The notes beneath the pieces were generated by a model. That model had not been told where the DNA came from. It saw nothing but the letters and a program-made list of their open reading frames with translations, and searched no databases. From positions 1-44,047 of the forward strand of contig JAPTJF010000500.1 of the NCBI GenBank assembly GCA_029339195.1: a DNA stretch of 44,047 nucleotides, written 5' to 3'. Source of the stretch: Micractinium sp. NFX-FRZ (Eukaryota > Chlorophyta > Trebouxiophyceae > Chlorellales > Chlorellaceae). The translations under genes were made by a program, and so were the position numbers. Shown here one piece after another: positions 12,101 to 22,964 of the stretch (the stretch's first letter is position 1; each line of letters begins with the position of its first letter).

Positions 12101-12471
12101 AGGAGCAGCCTGCGCAAGAGCCAGCAGAGGCAGCCACCGCCGTGCTGGCTGCCCAGCTGCGCGACGCGGCCGCGCAGGTGCAAGCTGCCGGGGAGGCGGC
12201 GCGCGGCGCCCCCGGCACCGACCAGCACCGTGCCTGGCTGCTGCAGCAGGAGGCGGCGCTGGCCACCCGGCGCTGCTCCCACGTGGGCTGCACCAATCTG
12301 GCGGGCAGCAGGGAGGCTGAGCTGAGGTGCCGGTGGTGCGGGGGCGGCTGCAGGTCGGCACGCTACTGGGGGAGGCATGCTCGCAAGCGGACTGGCGGCG
12401 GCACAAGGCGGCGTGCCGGCTGCTGTCGGCGGCGCGGCAGGCAGCGACAGCGGCAGCTGCTGGAGAAGTGA
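9142..12471 (+). CDS. MYND-finger protein, copy 2 (finger interrupted by a 1-base shift)
   Basis: Six exons: 9142-9413, 9473-9966, 10150-10853, 11057-11517, 11623-11848, 11953-12471, predicting 891 aa. Intron 1 appears to use a GC donor (TG|GCAATG), since the homologous intron in copy 1 begins GTGAGC at the same phase and no in-phase GT exists. The N-terminal 750 residues are helical and Ala/Leu-rich with no domain I can name. The C-terminus begins a MYND finger (RRCSHVGCTN, then CGGGC) but reads YW where copies 1 and 3 read YC: one T of TGT is missing near 12369. After that the frame runs into Arg/Gly-rich sequence and stops at 12469-12471, so the second half of the zinc ligands is lost. Either a real frameshift or a base-call error. 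The start ATG is the first in frame and matches the EALL start of copy 1. Confidence 0.7.
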
Positions 12472-12997
12472 GGAGCTGAGGGCAGGTGGAGGAAGCGCAT
12501 CAAGGGCAAGTTTAACGTACACTTTGTAGGCATGCTGTTCTTTGGGCGCTTGGGTTAGCATTGTCCTGCACATTACTCTCTGGTCATGTGTGCTTAGCGC
12601 TGCACGTGCCTCGTCTCGTGCTGCATGCACAGCTGGCTTGGAGATTTACACAGCACCAGCCTACTTTTTCGCACTTGTCAAGGCACGGCCAGGGTGAACT
12701 GTAGAGGTGTAGACAGCCGGGAGCAGCGTAAAGGGCAGAGGTCTTGACGGGATCAGGCCAAGCAAGGGGAGAGCGGAGGGAAGGTGGGGAGGCAATGAGT
12801 GACGACAGCTTGGTGATAGGATTTGCAAATGAAGCCATGCAGGCGGGGCTACGTGTTGTGCTCAGGCATGGGCACTCAAGTAGCAGCACGTAGCAGCAAA
12901 CCAACTGAAGGGGCGTGCATGCTCCCACGGGGAGATGCACGCGTCAGCTCTACGGGCGCATCGTCGGAGCCGCTGCCGGGCTGTCTGGTTTGGCTGC
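12472..12997. other. Convergent 3' region between MYND copy 2 and NDUFB3
   Basis: No coding sequence recognised. A minus-strand TGTAA signal (TTACA at 12646-12650) would end the NDUFB3 transcript with a 3' UTR of roughly 350 nt. No plus-strand TGTAA was found close to the MYND copy 2 stop codon. Confidence 0.45.
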
Positions 12998-13171
12998 TCA
13001 GTGGTGACCGTGCTTGTCGCCTGCAGCCGGCTTGGCCACCAGCTGATCATAAGCGGCATAGATGGCAAAGGCAGCCAGGCCGAGGCCAAAGCCGGGCATG
13101 GAGTGGCGCCAAGTGTTGGAGAGCAGCGGGTGTTGCCGCCACGTCTCGGCCCGCTTCCAGTTGTAGGTCAT
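12998..13171 (-). CDS. NDUFB3: NADH:ubiquinone oxidoreductase B12-like subunit (NDUFB3)
   Basis: A single-exon frame of 57 aa starting MTYNWKRAETWRQHP and continuing with LLSNTWRHSMPGFG, one hydrophobic helix (LGLAAFAIYAAYDQLV) and a His-rich tail (DKHGHH). The W-R-x-H-P-x-L-S-N and PG-x-G patterns followed by one membrane helix are typical of the B12/NDUFB3 accessory subunit of mitochondrial complex I, which sits in the membrane arm. Plant homologues are only slightly longer. The ATG follows a CTGCAG, so an upstream, possibly non-coding, exon with an intron in the 5' UTR is plausible; a longer in-frame extension with a GTG start looks unlike protein. Confidence 0.75.
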   Translation of the reverse strand: MTYNWKRAETWRQHPLLSNTWRHSMPGFGLGLAAFAIYAAYDQLVAKPAAGDKHGHH

Positions 13172-13694
13172 GGCTGCAGGCCCCCTGCTGTGGGGTTGAG
13201 CAGCTCCGCCTGTGCTGCGGTGAAACGAATGAAGCTCGTACCCTGCACAGGCGACCACAGCGCAAAGGAAGGATTGTCAGCCGAGCATGGTGAGCAGCTT
13301 GGTGGGCACGCTGCAGCGGCACCCCGCCCACCGCCCCGGCGTCCCCGCCATGCTGCCAGGGCTGGCGGCCGCTGCCGGACGGCTGATCCCGTGCCTACAT
13401 CAGTGCGTCCTGCGCACAGAGGGAGCCAATGTCGTCCCCCTATTCACGCCCAGGCACCGCTGCGCACCTGAGGGCGGCACCCCAGCTCCCGAGCCTGCAG
13501 CTGCTCTCCGTGCGTTGCTAGAAGCAAGTATCAGGCCGATAGAGCGCACCCGCAGCCCCCTGGCCTCGCATTTAGGCCGCGCTGGAAAGGCGGGTTTCCA
13601 CTCTGATCGCTGCGACGCTTGCGGGCCTCCCAGCACTCTCGGGATCTCACGATCACTAGGTACACCTAGTAAAAAGCAACAGAGACGCCAAACC
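13172..13694. promoter_or_regulatory. Shared divergent promoter region, NDUFB3 / Rieske oxygenase
   Basis: These 523 bases separate two start codons pointing away from each other, so both promoters and both 5' UTRs must lie here. No TATA-like element or other defined motif is clear by eye. A minus-strand 5' UTR intron for NDUFB3, ending in CTGCAG just before its ATG, is possible. Confidence 0.45.
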
Positions 13695-16600
13695 ATGCAG
13701 CTTGTAGCGGCCGCTTCGGCACGGGCGGCTGGGCCAGCAGCAGGTGGCGCTGGTGTGCGCGACAGGTGAAGAGGGCCATGGGGTGCGGAATGCGCCAGTG
13801 CTAAACGCCTGGTGAAGTGGCACCGCCACTGCCCGCCTCCTGCCTGTGTCACCGCCCGCCTGCCGCCGCTCCCCTGCTTCCCCCTGATCACCTGCCTTCT
13901 ACCTCCCATCTATCCTGCAGGCGTGCGTTTGCGGGCACCGCAGTGGCGCACCCGCGCAGCCGCAGGACGCCGCTCCGCCGCGCGCTGCCTCCCACCGCCA
14001 ACGCCGCGGCCGCCCCGCCGCCCCAGCAGTTTGTGCCACCCACCACCGCCAGCCCGCCCGCCCAGCCAGCAGAGCAAGGGGAGGCGGCGCCAGCTGCATT
14101 CGACTGGGCAGACAACTGGTACCCCGTGGCATTTGTGAAGGACATTCCTGACAAGGAGCCCTACTCCTTCCGCCTGCTGGACCAGCCCATGTAGGTTTGA
14201 AGGGGAGGTGGGCGCAGGGGGCGGAGGCGCTCCGCTTGCTTGTGCGCTCCGGGGGATTTGTGGGTGATACCCCTGGGATGGGCGGCCTTGGCGTGCCGTT
14301 GCCTGGTGCATGTTTGCATGATAGCTGCCTCCTCCCCTCCCCGTGTTCTGGCTGTTGCCTGCATGCCTGTCAGGCTGCGTCGTTAGGGGTCGACGGCGGA
14401 GCAGCGGGTGCCACCCCTTCCTGGTCCTCTTCCTGCCAGCTTTTCCTGGATGCGGCGACCGGCAGACATGGTGCCTGTGCAGCGCCGCTGCCTCACCCCT
14501 GGCCCTCTCCTTGCACCCCTTACCATTGCTGCAGCGTGATTTGGAAGGACGGGGAGGGGGAGTACCGGTGCCTGTATGACGCCTGCCCCCACCGCCTGGT
14601 GCCGCTGTCCGACGGGCGGGTGGCCCCAAACGGGGAGCTGCAGTGCCCCTACCACGGCTGGCAGGTGGGGCACAGAGCGGTACGGGCAGGCATGGACAGC
14701 GGTATTTGCACCCTGGGCGGAAGGGTGCATTGCGCAGGCGGTGTCGGCCCAGGCACCACTGCTGGGACCACCACACTTTCTGCCGTCCAGCCTGGCCATC
14801 TCCCCACACCCTGCCCTGCCTGCTGCCCCGCCCCGCCCCGCCCCCCACCGGCCCTCCCCCCTGCAGTTCAAGGGCTGCGGCACGTGCACGGTGATGCCGC
14901 AGGGCGGGGACCCCACCGCCCCGCGCGCGCAGGCCACCGCCTTCCAGTGCGCCGTGAAGCAGGGGCTGGTGTGGGTGAAGCTGAAGGCGGCACCCAAGGA
15001 CGGCTCTGGTGAGGTGGTGGTGGGGGCTGGGGCGGCGCACAGTGCCTGCTGTGCTGCGCGTGCTGCACCATCTCAAGCACATGGCCCAGCCAATGCGCAA
15101 GTAACGTCTCCCCTCCCAGGACCCGGGGCATTTTGGGGCGCCTGCTTGCGCCGCTTCCGCACCCCACCATCCCCTCCCACTCCCCCTTGTCCTGCCCTCT
15201 CCACCCTCCCTCTCTCCTGTGCTGCCGCAGAGCCCGACACTAGCGGCATCAAGACGCTGCCCGAGCTGGACGACCCCGACTGGCTGGGCTTTGGCGACAT
15301 GTGAGCGCAGGGTGACCACAACCCGGCGTGTTGTAGCCCTGAGGGCACACGTGTTGGGCGTATGTCGGGGTGGACTGCCAAGCCTCTCTGGTCTGTGGGG
15401 TTGGGTGGGGTTGATGCTGTGGGGACACGCAGGGTGTACATTGGCAAACCTCTTGTGCTGCTCCCTGCCCTGCCCTGCCCCTGGCCCTCACGCTGCCCTG
15501 CATCCTCCTGTCCTGGCTGCCTCAATTCGCAGGTGGCGGGACATCCCGTATGACTGGGCAACGCTCATTGAGAATGTGAGCTCCTGCCTGGCTGCTGCTC
15601 TCTGCCTGGCGCCCCCCTGCTGTCTATGCCGTTGCTGCCCGTGCTGCTGGTACGCCCGCGTGCAAGCTGTGAGTGCTGCTGCACTGTGCCGCGCCGATCG
15701 CACCGCTCTTGCCCGTCAACCACGTTGTGCTGCTCCCATGCCGCGCACTGATGCTGCAGGTGATTGACTGCGGCCATGTGCCCTTCACCCACCACGGCAG
15801 CGTGTCCAAGCGCCAGAGCAGCGGGGACTTTGGTGACATGGAGGTGGGGGGGCGGCATTTAAAGTCAAGAAAGGCGGTGGTGGAGGTGGTGAATGATGTT
15901 GCTTAGGCCCTTGCACAGCAATGTTGGCACTGCACGTGCATGGCTACTGTGTTGCGAGGGAGCATGGGCCTGCTGGCACCTTCACTGGTGGTACAGGTCG
16001 ACTTGCCTCCCTGGTGGCAGCACACGCACAACGCACGCACTACATGTGACATCAGTTGCATGCTGCGCCCGCTGCGGTGCAGATCACGGAGCGCGGGCAG
16101 TACGGGTTCAGAGGCGTCTGGGCCACAGGTAGGGAGGGCACTGCAGGGGCGGCAGGATCCGTCAGGGTGGGGACAAGCAAGAGCGCATGCGCGTCTGCTG
16201 CTCCGACCGCCTGTGCAAGCTAGTATGGGCTAGCACCCACATACCGTTGCCCCGATGCCAGACACCTCGTGGGCTGGGACGCCCGCACACGCCGCCCCAT
16301 CGCCGCCGCTGCGCCTGCCTGCTGCGCCTACTTGATGTTCCCCCACCCCGCTGGGCCCGTCCACCCTCTTCACTTGTTGCAGGCCCGCGCAAGGGCGGGC
16401 TGGGCGCGCAGCACACCTGGTTCCAGGGGCCGGTGCTGATGCGCCACACCATTGATGCCTACGACACCAAGGGCTTTGCAAACATCACGGGTGGGTGCGG
16501 CGGGGGGGCCGGGGCAGTTCGAGCTCTAATGCAGAGGTGTGGGTGCCAGGTGTGCAGGTGGGAAACGCTTGCATCTGGCCAGTCCTCCTTCTTTCAGTCT

Positions 16601-18222
16601 GGAGCTCATCTTGTTCCCCCGTATTATCGACGCACCCCCAGTCCAGATGCGCTGCTCACCCACCTCCCTCCCTCACACCTCCCACCCCCGCAGCCGTGTA
16701 CGGCGTGCCTGTGGCGCCGGGCCGCTGCCGCGCCATCGTGCGCCAGCCCTTCCGCTTCAAGAACAAGCTCATCCCCCTGCTCTTCAAGCTCTCCCCCGCC
16801 TTCCTGGGGCACCTGGGCAACAACAGCGTGCTGGATGAGGCAAGCAGGGGGGGCGGGGGGGCGGGTGGCAAAGTGGTGGGCAGTGGCGTTGCGCTGGCTG
16901 TGCTGGGAGGGCAGGGCAAAGGCAAGGCGTGCAGCTGACTCCACACTCAACCAACCCCTGTCCTGGACTCCCCATGGCCTGCAGGACAACATCTTCCTGC
17001 ACATGCAGGTGGGTGGGTGGGTGAATGGGTGCAGCCCGGAGGTCTTTGCCCGGTGGGCTGCGGGGAGGTGCAGGGGGGCAGCTGGCACACTGAAGGCAGC
17101 AGCTCTGGACCGCATCTCACCCCGCTCTCGCACACTGTGTTTGGAGATCGGCAGCTGGCTGCCTTGTAGTGCAGGCAGCAAGGAACGGTTGTCGCATCCC
17201 ATCACACCCAGCCGATGCAGCCTTGCATCCGTAGCCCGCAGCACGTCCCTCGATACCCGCTGCTGTGCCTCCCCCTGGATCCCCTCCCCGCAGGAGGAGG
17301 AGTCTGCCCGGCGCGGCATGGGCGTGAAGCCGGCAGGGCAGGTGACCAGAAGCTGTTCTGTGGTGTGTGGCAGTTGGTGGTTGGGCAGGTGTCTCGCGCG
17401 GCAGCCAACATGCTGACCCCCAATCGCTGCCTCTGCCACCGACACCCGCTCTGCCCGCCACCCTGCACCTCTCCCCTTCATCCCCAACTCTCCCCTTCAC
17501 CCCCACATCCAGGTGTACTACATGCCCGCGCCTTCCGACTCCTATGTGTCGGGCTTCAGGTAGGGGAGAGCGATTTACTTAAAGTTTGGGTCGGCACGCG
17601 GTGATTGCGTGCATCCTGTGGAGACGGCTCCCCCCAACCGCCCTGCTGGCAGCTGCCTGTGCTGTGTGCTGCCAAATCCTCCCTGCGCCCCTGTCCGTCT
17701 CCTGACAAAGCAGCGCATAGCCCCCAGCCCTCATCGCCATCCCATCCTTTGCAACACTGCTGCAGGAACTGGCTGGGCAATGTGGCGGGCGGCGGCCCCT
17801 GGGGCCCCATGGACCTTAATTATCTCAAAAGGGCAGGGCCCCGGCTGAGCGAGGAGCAGCTTCTGGACCACTACAACGCCCACACCAAGCGCTGCTCCAT
17901 CTGCCAGTCCGCGCTGCGCAAGATGCTTCTGGCGCGCAGCGTGGCAGCGGTGGTGGGCGTGGCGGCGGCGGCGCTGGGCGTGATGGCGAGCATGGTGCAG
18001 TGGGCGGCAGCTGGCGCGCCACTGGCGGCGTGGGAGGCGTTTGCGCCGGCGGCGGCGGCCTCGGCGGCGGCGCCGCGGCTGGAGCACCTGGCGGCAGTCT
18101 GCGGCGTTGTGGCGGTGGTGGCGGGCCTCATCTGGCAGTGGTGCCAGAAGCAGATCCCCCGCTTCTACCGTGGGGAGCGCCCCCACGCCCGCAACCGCGT
18201 GCCCGGCGAGTTTGCACCCTGA
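13695..18222 (+). CDS. Plastid Rieske oxygenase, pheophorbide a oxygenase/PTC52 family
   Basis: Fourteen exons: 13695-13765, 13921-14190, 14535-14664, 14867-15008, 15231-15300, 15533-15575, 15760-15843, 16083-16128, 16383-16490, 16694-16839, 16985-17008, 17294-17341, 17513-17559, 17766-18222; 561 aa, close to plant PAO length. The first 75 residues are Ala/Arg/Pro-rich, like a chloroplast transit peptide. The Rieske 2Fe-2S centre is C131-P-H133 ... C151-P-Y-H154 (CxH-x17-CxxH). Mononuclear iron ligands follow as D245-xx-H248-xxxx-H253. A CxxC (C453-S-I-C456, HTKRCSICQ) and two hydrophobic segments close the protein, as in PAO, PTC52 and TIC55. PAO opens the chlorin ring of pheophorbide a in chlorophyll breakdown with ferredoxin as donor; PTC52 acts on protochlorophyllide. 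I cannot separate these subfamilies by eye. Intron 10 uses a GC donor (GAG|GCAAGC at 16840). Confidence 0.9.
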
Positions 18223-18483
18223 GCACGCCTGCAAACATGGCTTGTTGAACTGCGGTTCTGCAGGAGAGCCGCTGGGTGTGTGCTCTGCCCCAATTCAACC
18301 ATCTGACCTCTGTAGCTTCAGACCCCTTCTTTCATTTGACAACTGCCCATCCCCGCCCGCAATATCCTCCCATATGTGTGTGTGCCCTCCGCCCTTCTGC
18401 TTCATCGCATCACTGTGTGTGTGCCATCAGTTTGACGCGGCCTGAAACGTGCCCGCTCCTGGTGCCTCACATCATACATTTGC

Positions 18484-18488
18484 TTACA
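18484..18488 (-). terminator. TGTAA poly(A) signal of SAS-4
   Basis: Read on the minus strand as TGTAA, about 225 nt past the SAS-4 stop codon. Confidence 0.45.
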
Positions 18489-18547
18489 CGAAGGAAGACG
18501 CAGCCGTGCCTGACTGTACATACAGTGCATTCATTGCAAACAAGCAT

Positions 18548-18552
18548 TGTAA
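18548..18552 (+). terminator. TGTAA poly(A) signal of the Rieske oxygenase
   Basis: TGTAA is the usual chlorophyte near-upstream polyadenylation element; this copy lies 326 nt past the stop codon. Confidence 0.5.
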
Positions 18553-18711
18553 ATAAGGTACATTTGCCGGCACCGATCTGGTGCCCGCCACTGTTGGTTC
18601 AGTGTGCAAGTACTGAGATAGGATAGGGAGAGATAAGATACTCTTGCCGGTCGGGTGCCGCTTCACCCGCTGCCTGTGGTTGAAGGGAGCCCACCGGCAA
18701 AGGAGCAGCGG

Positions 18712-21700
18712 CTAGTGCAGCAGCAGCTGCGCCTCAGGCTGCGGCTGCTGAATCTCCCGGCTCAGGTGCGCCGCGCTGATGGCCAGCTCACGCCCGTCTG
18801 GCAGCACCTTGCGCACCGCGCCGTCCCCAAACAGGATCTCCTTCACCCCGCCCGGGTGGTGCGCCTCCACCTGCAAAACAACACAATCGGAGGGGTGGGG
18901 CGGCTGGCAGTTGCGGGTCAGTTCAGTGGCGCTCTGACGTTGAATCTGATGTGAGGAGCAAGCCAGGAGTCTGTGCAGTCCACTGTCCTCCCTTTCGGGG
19001 AAGAAGAACACACAGGAAGCGGTGCAAGTACACAGCACACCCACCACCGCTCCCCTTTACTCCCCACCTGTCCGGAGGGGAAGAAGTAGACGTCCACTCC
19101 AGAGGGGTGCGTCACCTGCCAGCTGTCGACCTCAGCATAAAAGTACTCCACCGTGCCGCATGGCAACAACTTTTTGATGTCACCGTTGGCAAAGCGCGTC
19201 AGGCTGGCGCCACCTGGCAGCTGCTGCTTGACGCTGCCGTTTGCAAAGCACTGCTCGCGCAGGCCCGAGGCACGCAGCCGCTCCCAGCGCCCATCTGCGT
19301 GCTGCACCTCTGTTACCACTGCATCACCTGGCGTGCCTGGCAGCACGCCCGGTGCAGCCGCCAGCTGCTGTGGCAGTGGCGCTGCTGCGGGGGCAGCGCT
19401 GGTGCCGGCAGAGGTAGTAGTGGCTGCTAGCAGGGTGCGCCCAAGACGGCGCAAGTCGTCCTGTGCGCCTCCCTCCTGTGCCGGTGACTGGAAGCTGGGG
19501 ATGATCTCTGGAGGCGGCACCGCGGCTGTTGCCACCATGGCAGGAGCGCTGCCAGCAGGCGGCCCAGGCAGCGCACCCAGCTGGGGGGACGCCTGCAGGC
19601 TGCTGATCCGGCTGGCCAGGCGGCTCTGCAGGCCCTCATGCTGCGCCAGCGAGGCACGCAGCGCGTTGAAGCGAGCCAGCGCAGAGCTGGCCTTGCCCAT
19701 GGCATCTGTAGCAGCTGCAGCAGGTGGCCCTGCAGTCCATGCCCCAGCGTCCAGCTGCCCAGCAGCCTGCTGCTCCCCAGCCAGGCCAGCACCGTGCCAG
19801 GCAGCACCAGCAGCGGTCCCCTCAAAGCCCCTGCCGTTGCCGCCGTCTTGGGTGCTGTTCTGCGGCTGGTTCATGCTGCTGCTGTCAGCCAGGTTCCCCT
19901 CTAGCTCCTCGCACACGGTGATGATCTCCTCCTCACCCAGCTGCACGTCTGAAATCAGTGGCTCCCCATAGTCGTCCTCCTCAGCCTCGCCACCTGCCCA
20001 CCTGCCGGCCAGCGGTTGCCCCTGGTCCATGCTCTGCAGCTCCCGCCTGCTGGCGGCCGCAGCAGGGCCAGCCATGGCAGCAGGTGCACCAGAGCTGCCG
20101 CCAGGGACGCTCAGCCTGGCGCTGCCAGAGGCACTGCTCCGCCCGCCGCCACGCTCCACCTTCACAGCAGGCAGACCGCCGGGCTGCCTCTGCCTGCCAG
20201 CAATGGACGGCTGTGCATCACGGCGTGCTGCTGCGCTACTGTGGGCCCCGGTGGGTGCTGCTGGCAGGTCCGCCGGCGCGCCAGGCTCCCCTGCTGCCCG
20301 ACCGCTGCCGCCGCCCCAGCCCTGCTGCTCCAGGCGCTGCTGCTCCAGGAACCGAATCTGCTCCCGCATCTCTGCATTGCGCCCCTGCAGCTCCAGCACC
20401 TGCTGCCGCAGGCGCTCCGTGGACAGCTTGTGGCGTGCCTCCCGTGCCCGCCCCACCCGCCGCTCCTCCGCCAGCAGCGCCTGCCAGTGGGAGCCAGGGT
20501 AAGGGCAGGCAGCTGTTAGAACTCTGCTGTTCTGTACCACTCTGTGCTGCCCATCGCCCACAGGAGCAGCCCCTGGCAGCACAGCTGCCTCTTCCCCCCC
20601 GACCAGCCCAGCCAACCACCACCCGGTCTTCCCCAATCCACTGTTCAAGAGCGGCACGCATGCCATGCTCCTCGCGCAATCAAGCTCACCTCCACCGCTG
20701 CCACCTCCTCCTTGGACTGTTTGGTGGGCAGCTTCATGATGGCGCGGCTCTGCTTCTCCAGCACCCGTCGGTCGCGCTGCAGCTTGCGCAGCTCCTCTGC
20801 CCGCTCAGTCTCAAAGCGCGCCGCCTCCTCCATCTGCGGCGGCGCAGGCAAAGCTTGCAGCAGGGCATCTCAGCCCGCCGAGGCGGCAGCTGGCACCTTC
20901 CCTCCGGGGCAGTTACTAGGCTCTCCGCCGCCCGGCCATGCACGCAATCGCCAATCAATGCCAACAGAACCCCACAGAACCGCACACACTGCTGACATCC
21001 TGCATTTCCAGGCACCCCGGCCCCATCCTGCTGCTACACCTGCCACCCACCTTGCGCTTCTCAAAGGCCGCCTTCTCCTGCTCCAGCCGGACTGTGGCCT
21101 CCTCCAGCTCCATCCTCAGCCGCGCCACCCGCGCACGCTCCTCCTGCAGCCTCACCACCTCCTGCTGCAGCTGCTCCACAGCGGCAGCCTCCTCACAGTG
21201 TGCGCCCGGTGGGGCCGGTACCGGCAGTGGCTGCTGCCCGTAGTGCTGCTGCCCGTAGTGCTGCTGCCCGTAGTGCTGCTGCCCCGGGGGGTGGCAAGCA
21301 CCACCTGCTGGTGGCGCAGCTGGCCGGGTGAAGTACCTCTGCACCAAGCTGGAGGCGGCGTGCTGTGCTGGCGGGCGGTCCTGGAAGGAAGACTGCATTG
21401 AGGGAGAGCACAGGTGCAGGTTGCTGCCTGTGAGATAATCCCAGCTCGGGCAACTGTGCCCGGACAGCAGTAGTACATGCCTACTGGAGCCTCTCCCCTC
21501 CTGCCGCCGAGCAAAGGAGACCGGACAGCAGTCGACAGGTAGCCTCCTCACGTTACACAGCATACACACCGACAGCACTCCCTGTTGCACCCCAACTCAC
21601 CTCTGCCTCCAGCTCAGCCTCCTCATCTTCAAAGTACACTGGTGGGCCCCGCTGTCGCAGCGCCAGGTGGCCTGCTGCTGCGTCTGCTGCGCTCCTCGTC

Positions 21701-22964
21701 GGCGCAGGCCCCGCCGCTGGCCCAAAGCTCACCGCGCGGCGGGCCAGCGGGTGGGCAATGCCTGCAGCGGCTGCCTGCATTTGGGCGTCCTCTGCTGATG
21801 TGCAACGCACGCCGCCCTCACCGTCGCTCTGAAACACATCCTCCTCATCCTCCTCTCGTGCGTGCTGCCCCACCGCCGCCTGTGTCAGCTGTCCCCCGAA
21901 ACCAGGGTTCTCCGCAGCTGCTGGCCCTCGGCTGGCTGCTGCAGCAGCAATGCTGCGCCCGGGGTTGAGCAGGCTGGCGCCGCCGCTGCCAAAAGCCGCC
22001 ATCGCCTTCTTGCTGCCGCTGGGCGAGTGGAGCGGGGAGTTGCCCACCTCCCGCAGCACCTGGTTCTCCAGAGCCTCAAACTCTTCTAGCGCCACCTCCT
22101 GCTCAGGGAGATGCGGAGGCGAGGGGATAACATGTGGAGGTGAGGAGGTGAGCAGCGTGCCGTTGAACGGCCCGCACGGGAGTAGCAACTTCAACTGCCA
22201 ACGTGCTTCCTGCCAGTTGGAATGCCTTGTGGCACATGCATACCAAACCACGGTCCTTAAAAGCCGTCCCAGCACACCTGCTGTGCCTGCCGCGCTTGCC
22301 AGTCGGGGTGCTGCTGGTGCTGGGGCGGCTGCACCGCGAGCTGCGGCAGGCCGCCATGCAGCATCCTGCGGGCCCAGTGTTCTTTGTCCGGCTGTGGCTG
22401 CGGCTCTGCTCCAGGTGGGGCTGCAAGGGGCTGCTGCCGTGTCGACGATGGCAGGCGGGGGTGCGCGGCACCGGCAGGGGCGGCAGGGGGAGCCGGGCAT
22501 GCGGCCCGGCCCGAGGCCGCCTGCCGGCGCATGTTGCTGCCTGAACCCATGGCGGTTCCAGTGCTGCTCGCTGCCGCCTGCCTGCGTGCGCTGTAGCCAC
22601 CGCCACCAGCACCCGCTCCAGCGCCGGCGCCCGCCGACTTGACGGGGGAGCGTGGGATGCGCGAGGTGGGTGCTGCGGCACGGCCCCTGGCGGCGCGCCG
22701 AGGCATCGGCACCTCATCCTCCTTGCTGTAGTCCTTCACTGGGCCTCCGCGGGGAACGTAGCGCCGCCCCTCACGCGCCGCCGTGACGCGTGCCGCCCAG
22801 CCGCTGCCGCGGCGCAAGTAGGGCTTGGCTGCGGCGGGCGGCGACGCTGGTGCTGCGCCCCCGGGGCCCGCGGTTGATGCTCCACCCTCGTGCATTTCTG
22901 GAAGAGCTGCGTGCGCTGCTCCTAGGCGACCGTCACGCAGCCATGAGATGGTCAAACCCAGCAA
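18712..22964 (-). CDS. SAS4: SAS-4/CPAP (CENPJ)-type centriole assembly protein with TCP10 domain
   Basis: Six exons, all phase 0: 22278-22964, 21601-22098, 21051-21380, 20690-20833, 19068-20480, 18712-18870; 1076 aa. The N-terminal region carries KPYLRRGSGWAAR, matching the short K-P-[FY]-L-R-x-G motif found near the start of several centriolar proteins. Exons 3-5 encode a long charged coiled coil (for example QLQQEVVRLQEERARVARL and RLRQQVLELQGRNAEMREQ). The C-terminal 150 residues are repeated Gly-rich beta strands (FANGSVKQQLPGG, FANGDIKKLLPCGTVEYFYAE, FPSGQ, FGDGAVRKVLPDG), diagnostic of the T-complex 10/G-box domain that binds STIL/SAS-5-type partners in animals. SAS-4 recruits tubulin and sets centriole length in flagellate eukaryotes. 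The start is uncertain: ATG at 22964 gives the longest frame, ATG at 22895 is an alternative. A threefold QQHYG repeat lies in exon 3 (about 21238-21284). Confidence 0.85.

Larger units (their letters stand above)
18223..18711. other. Convergent 3' UTR region, Rieske oxygenase / SAS-4
   Basis: No coding sequence. Plus-strand TGTAA at 18548-18552 fits the oxygenase transcript (3' UTR about 330-350 nt). Minus-strand TGTAA (TTACA at 18484-18488) fits SAS-4 (about 225-245 nt). If both are used, the two transcripts overlap at their 3' ends. Confidence 0.5.

Noticed and set aside
13910..15319. 469-aa open frame on the minus strand
   Set aside because: It is the antisense of Rieske oxygenase exons 2-5 and introns; composition is Arg/Gly/Pro-rich with no motif, and the plus strand has the iron-sulfur ligands and clean splice sites.
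19958..20995. 345-aa plus-strand open frame
   Set aside because: Opposite strand of the SAS-4 coiled-coil exons; Ala/Pro/Cys-rich without motifs.
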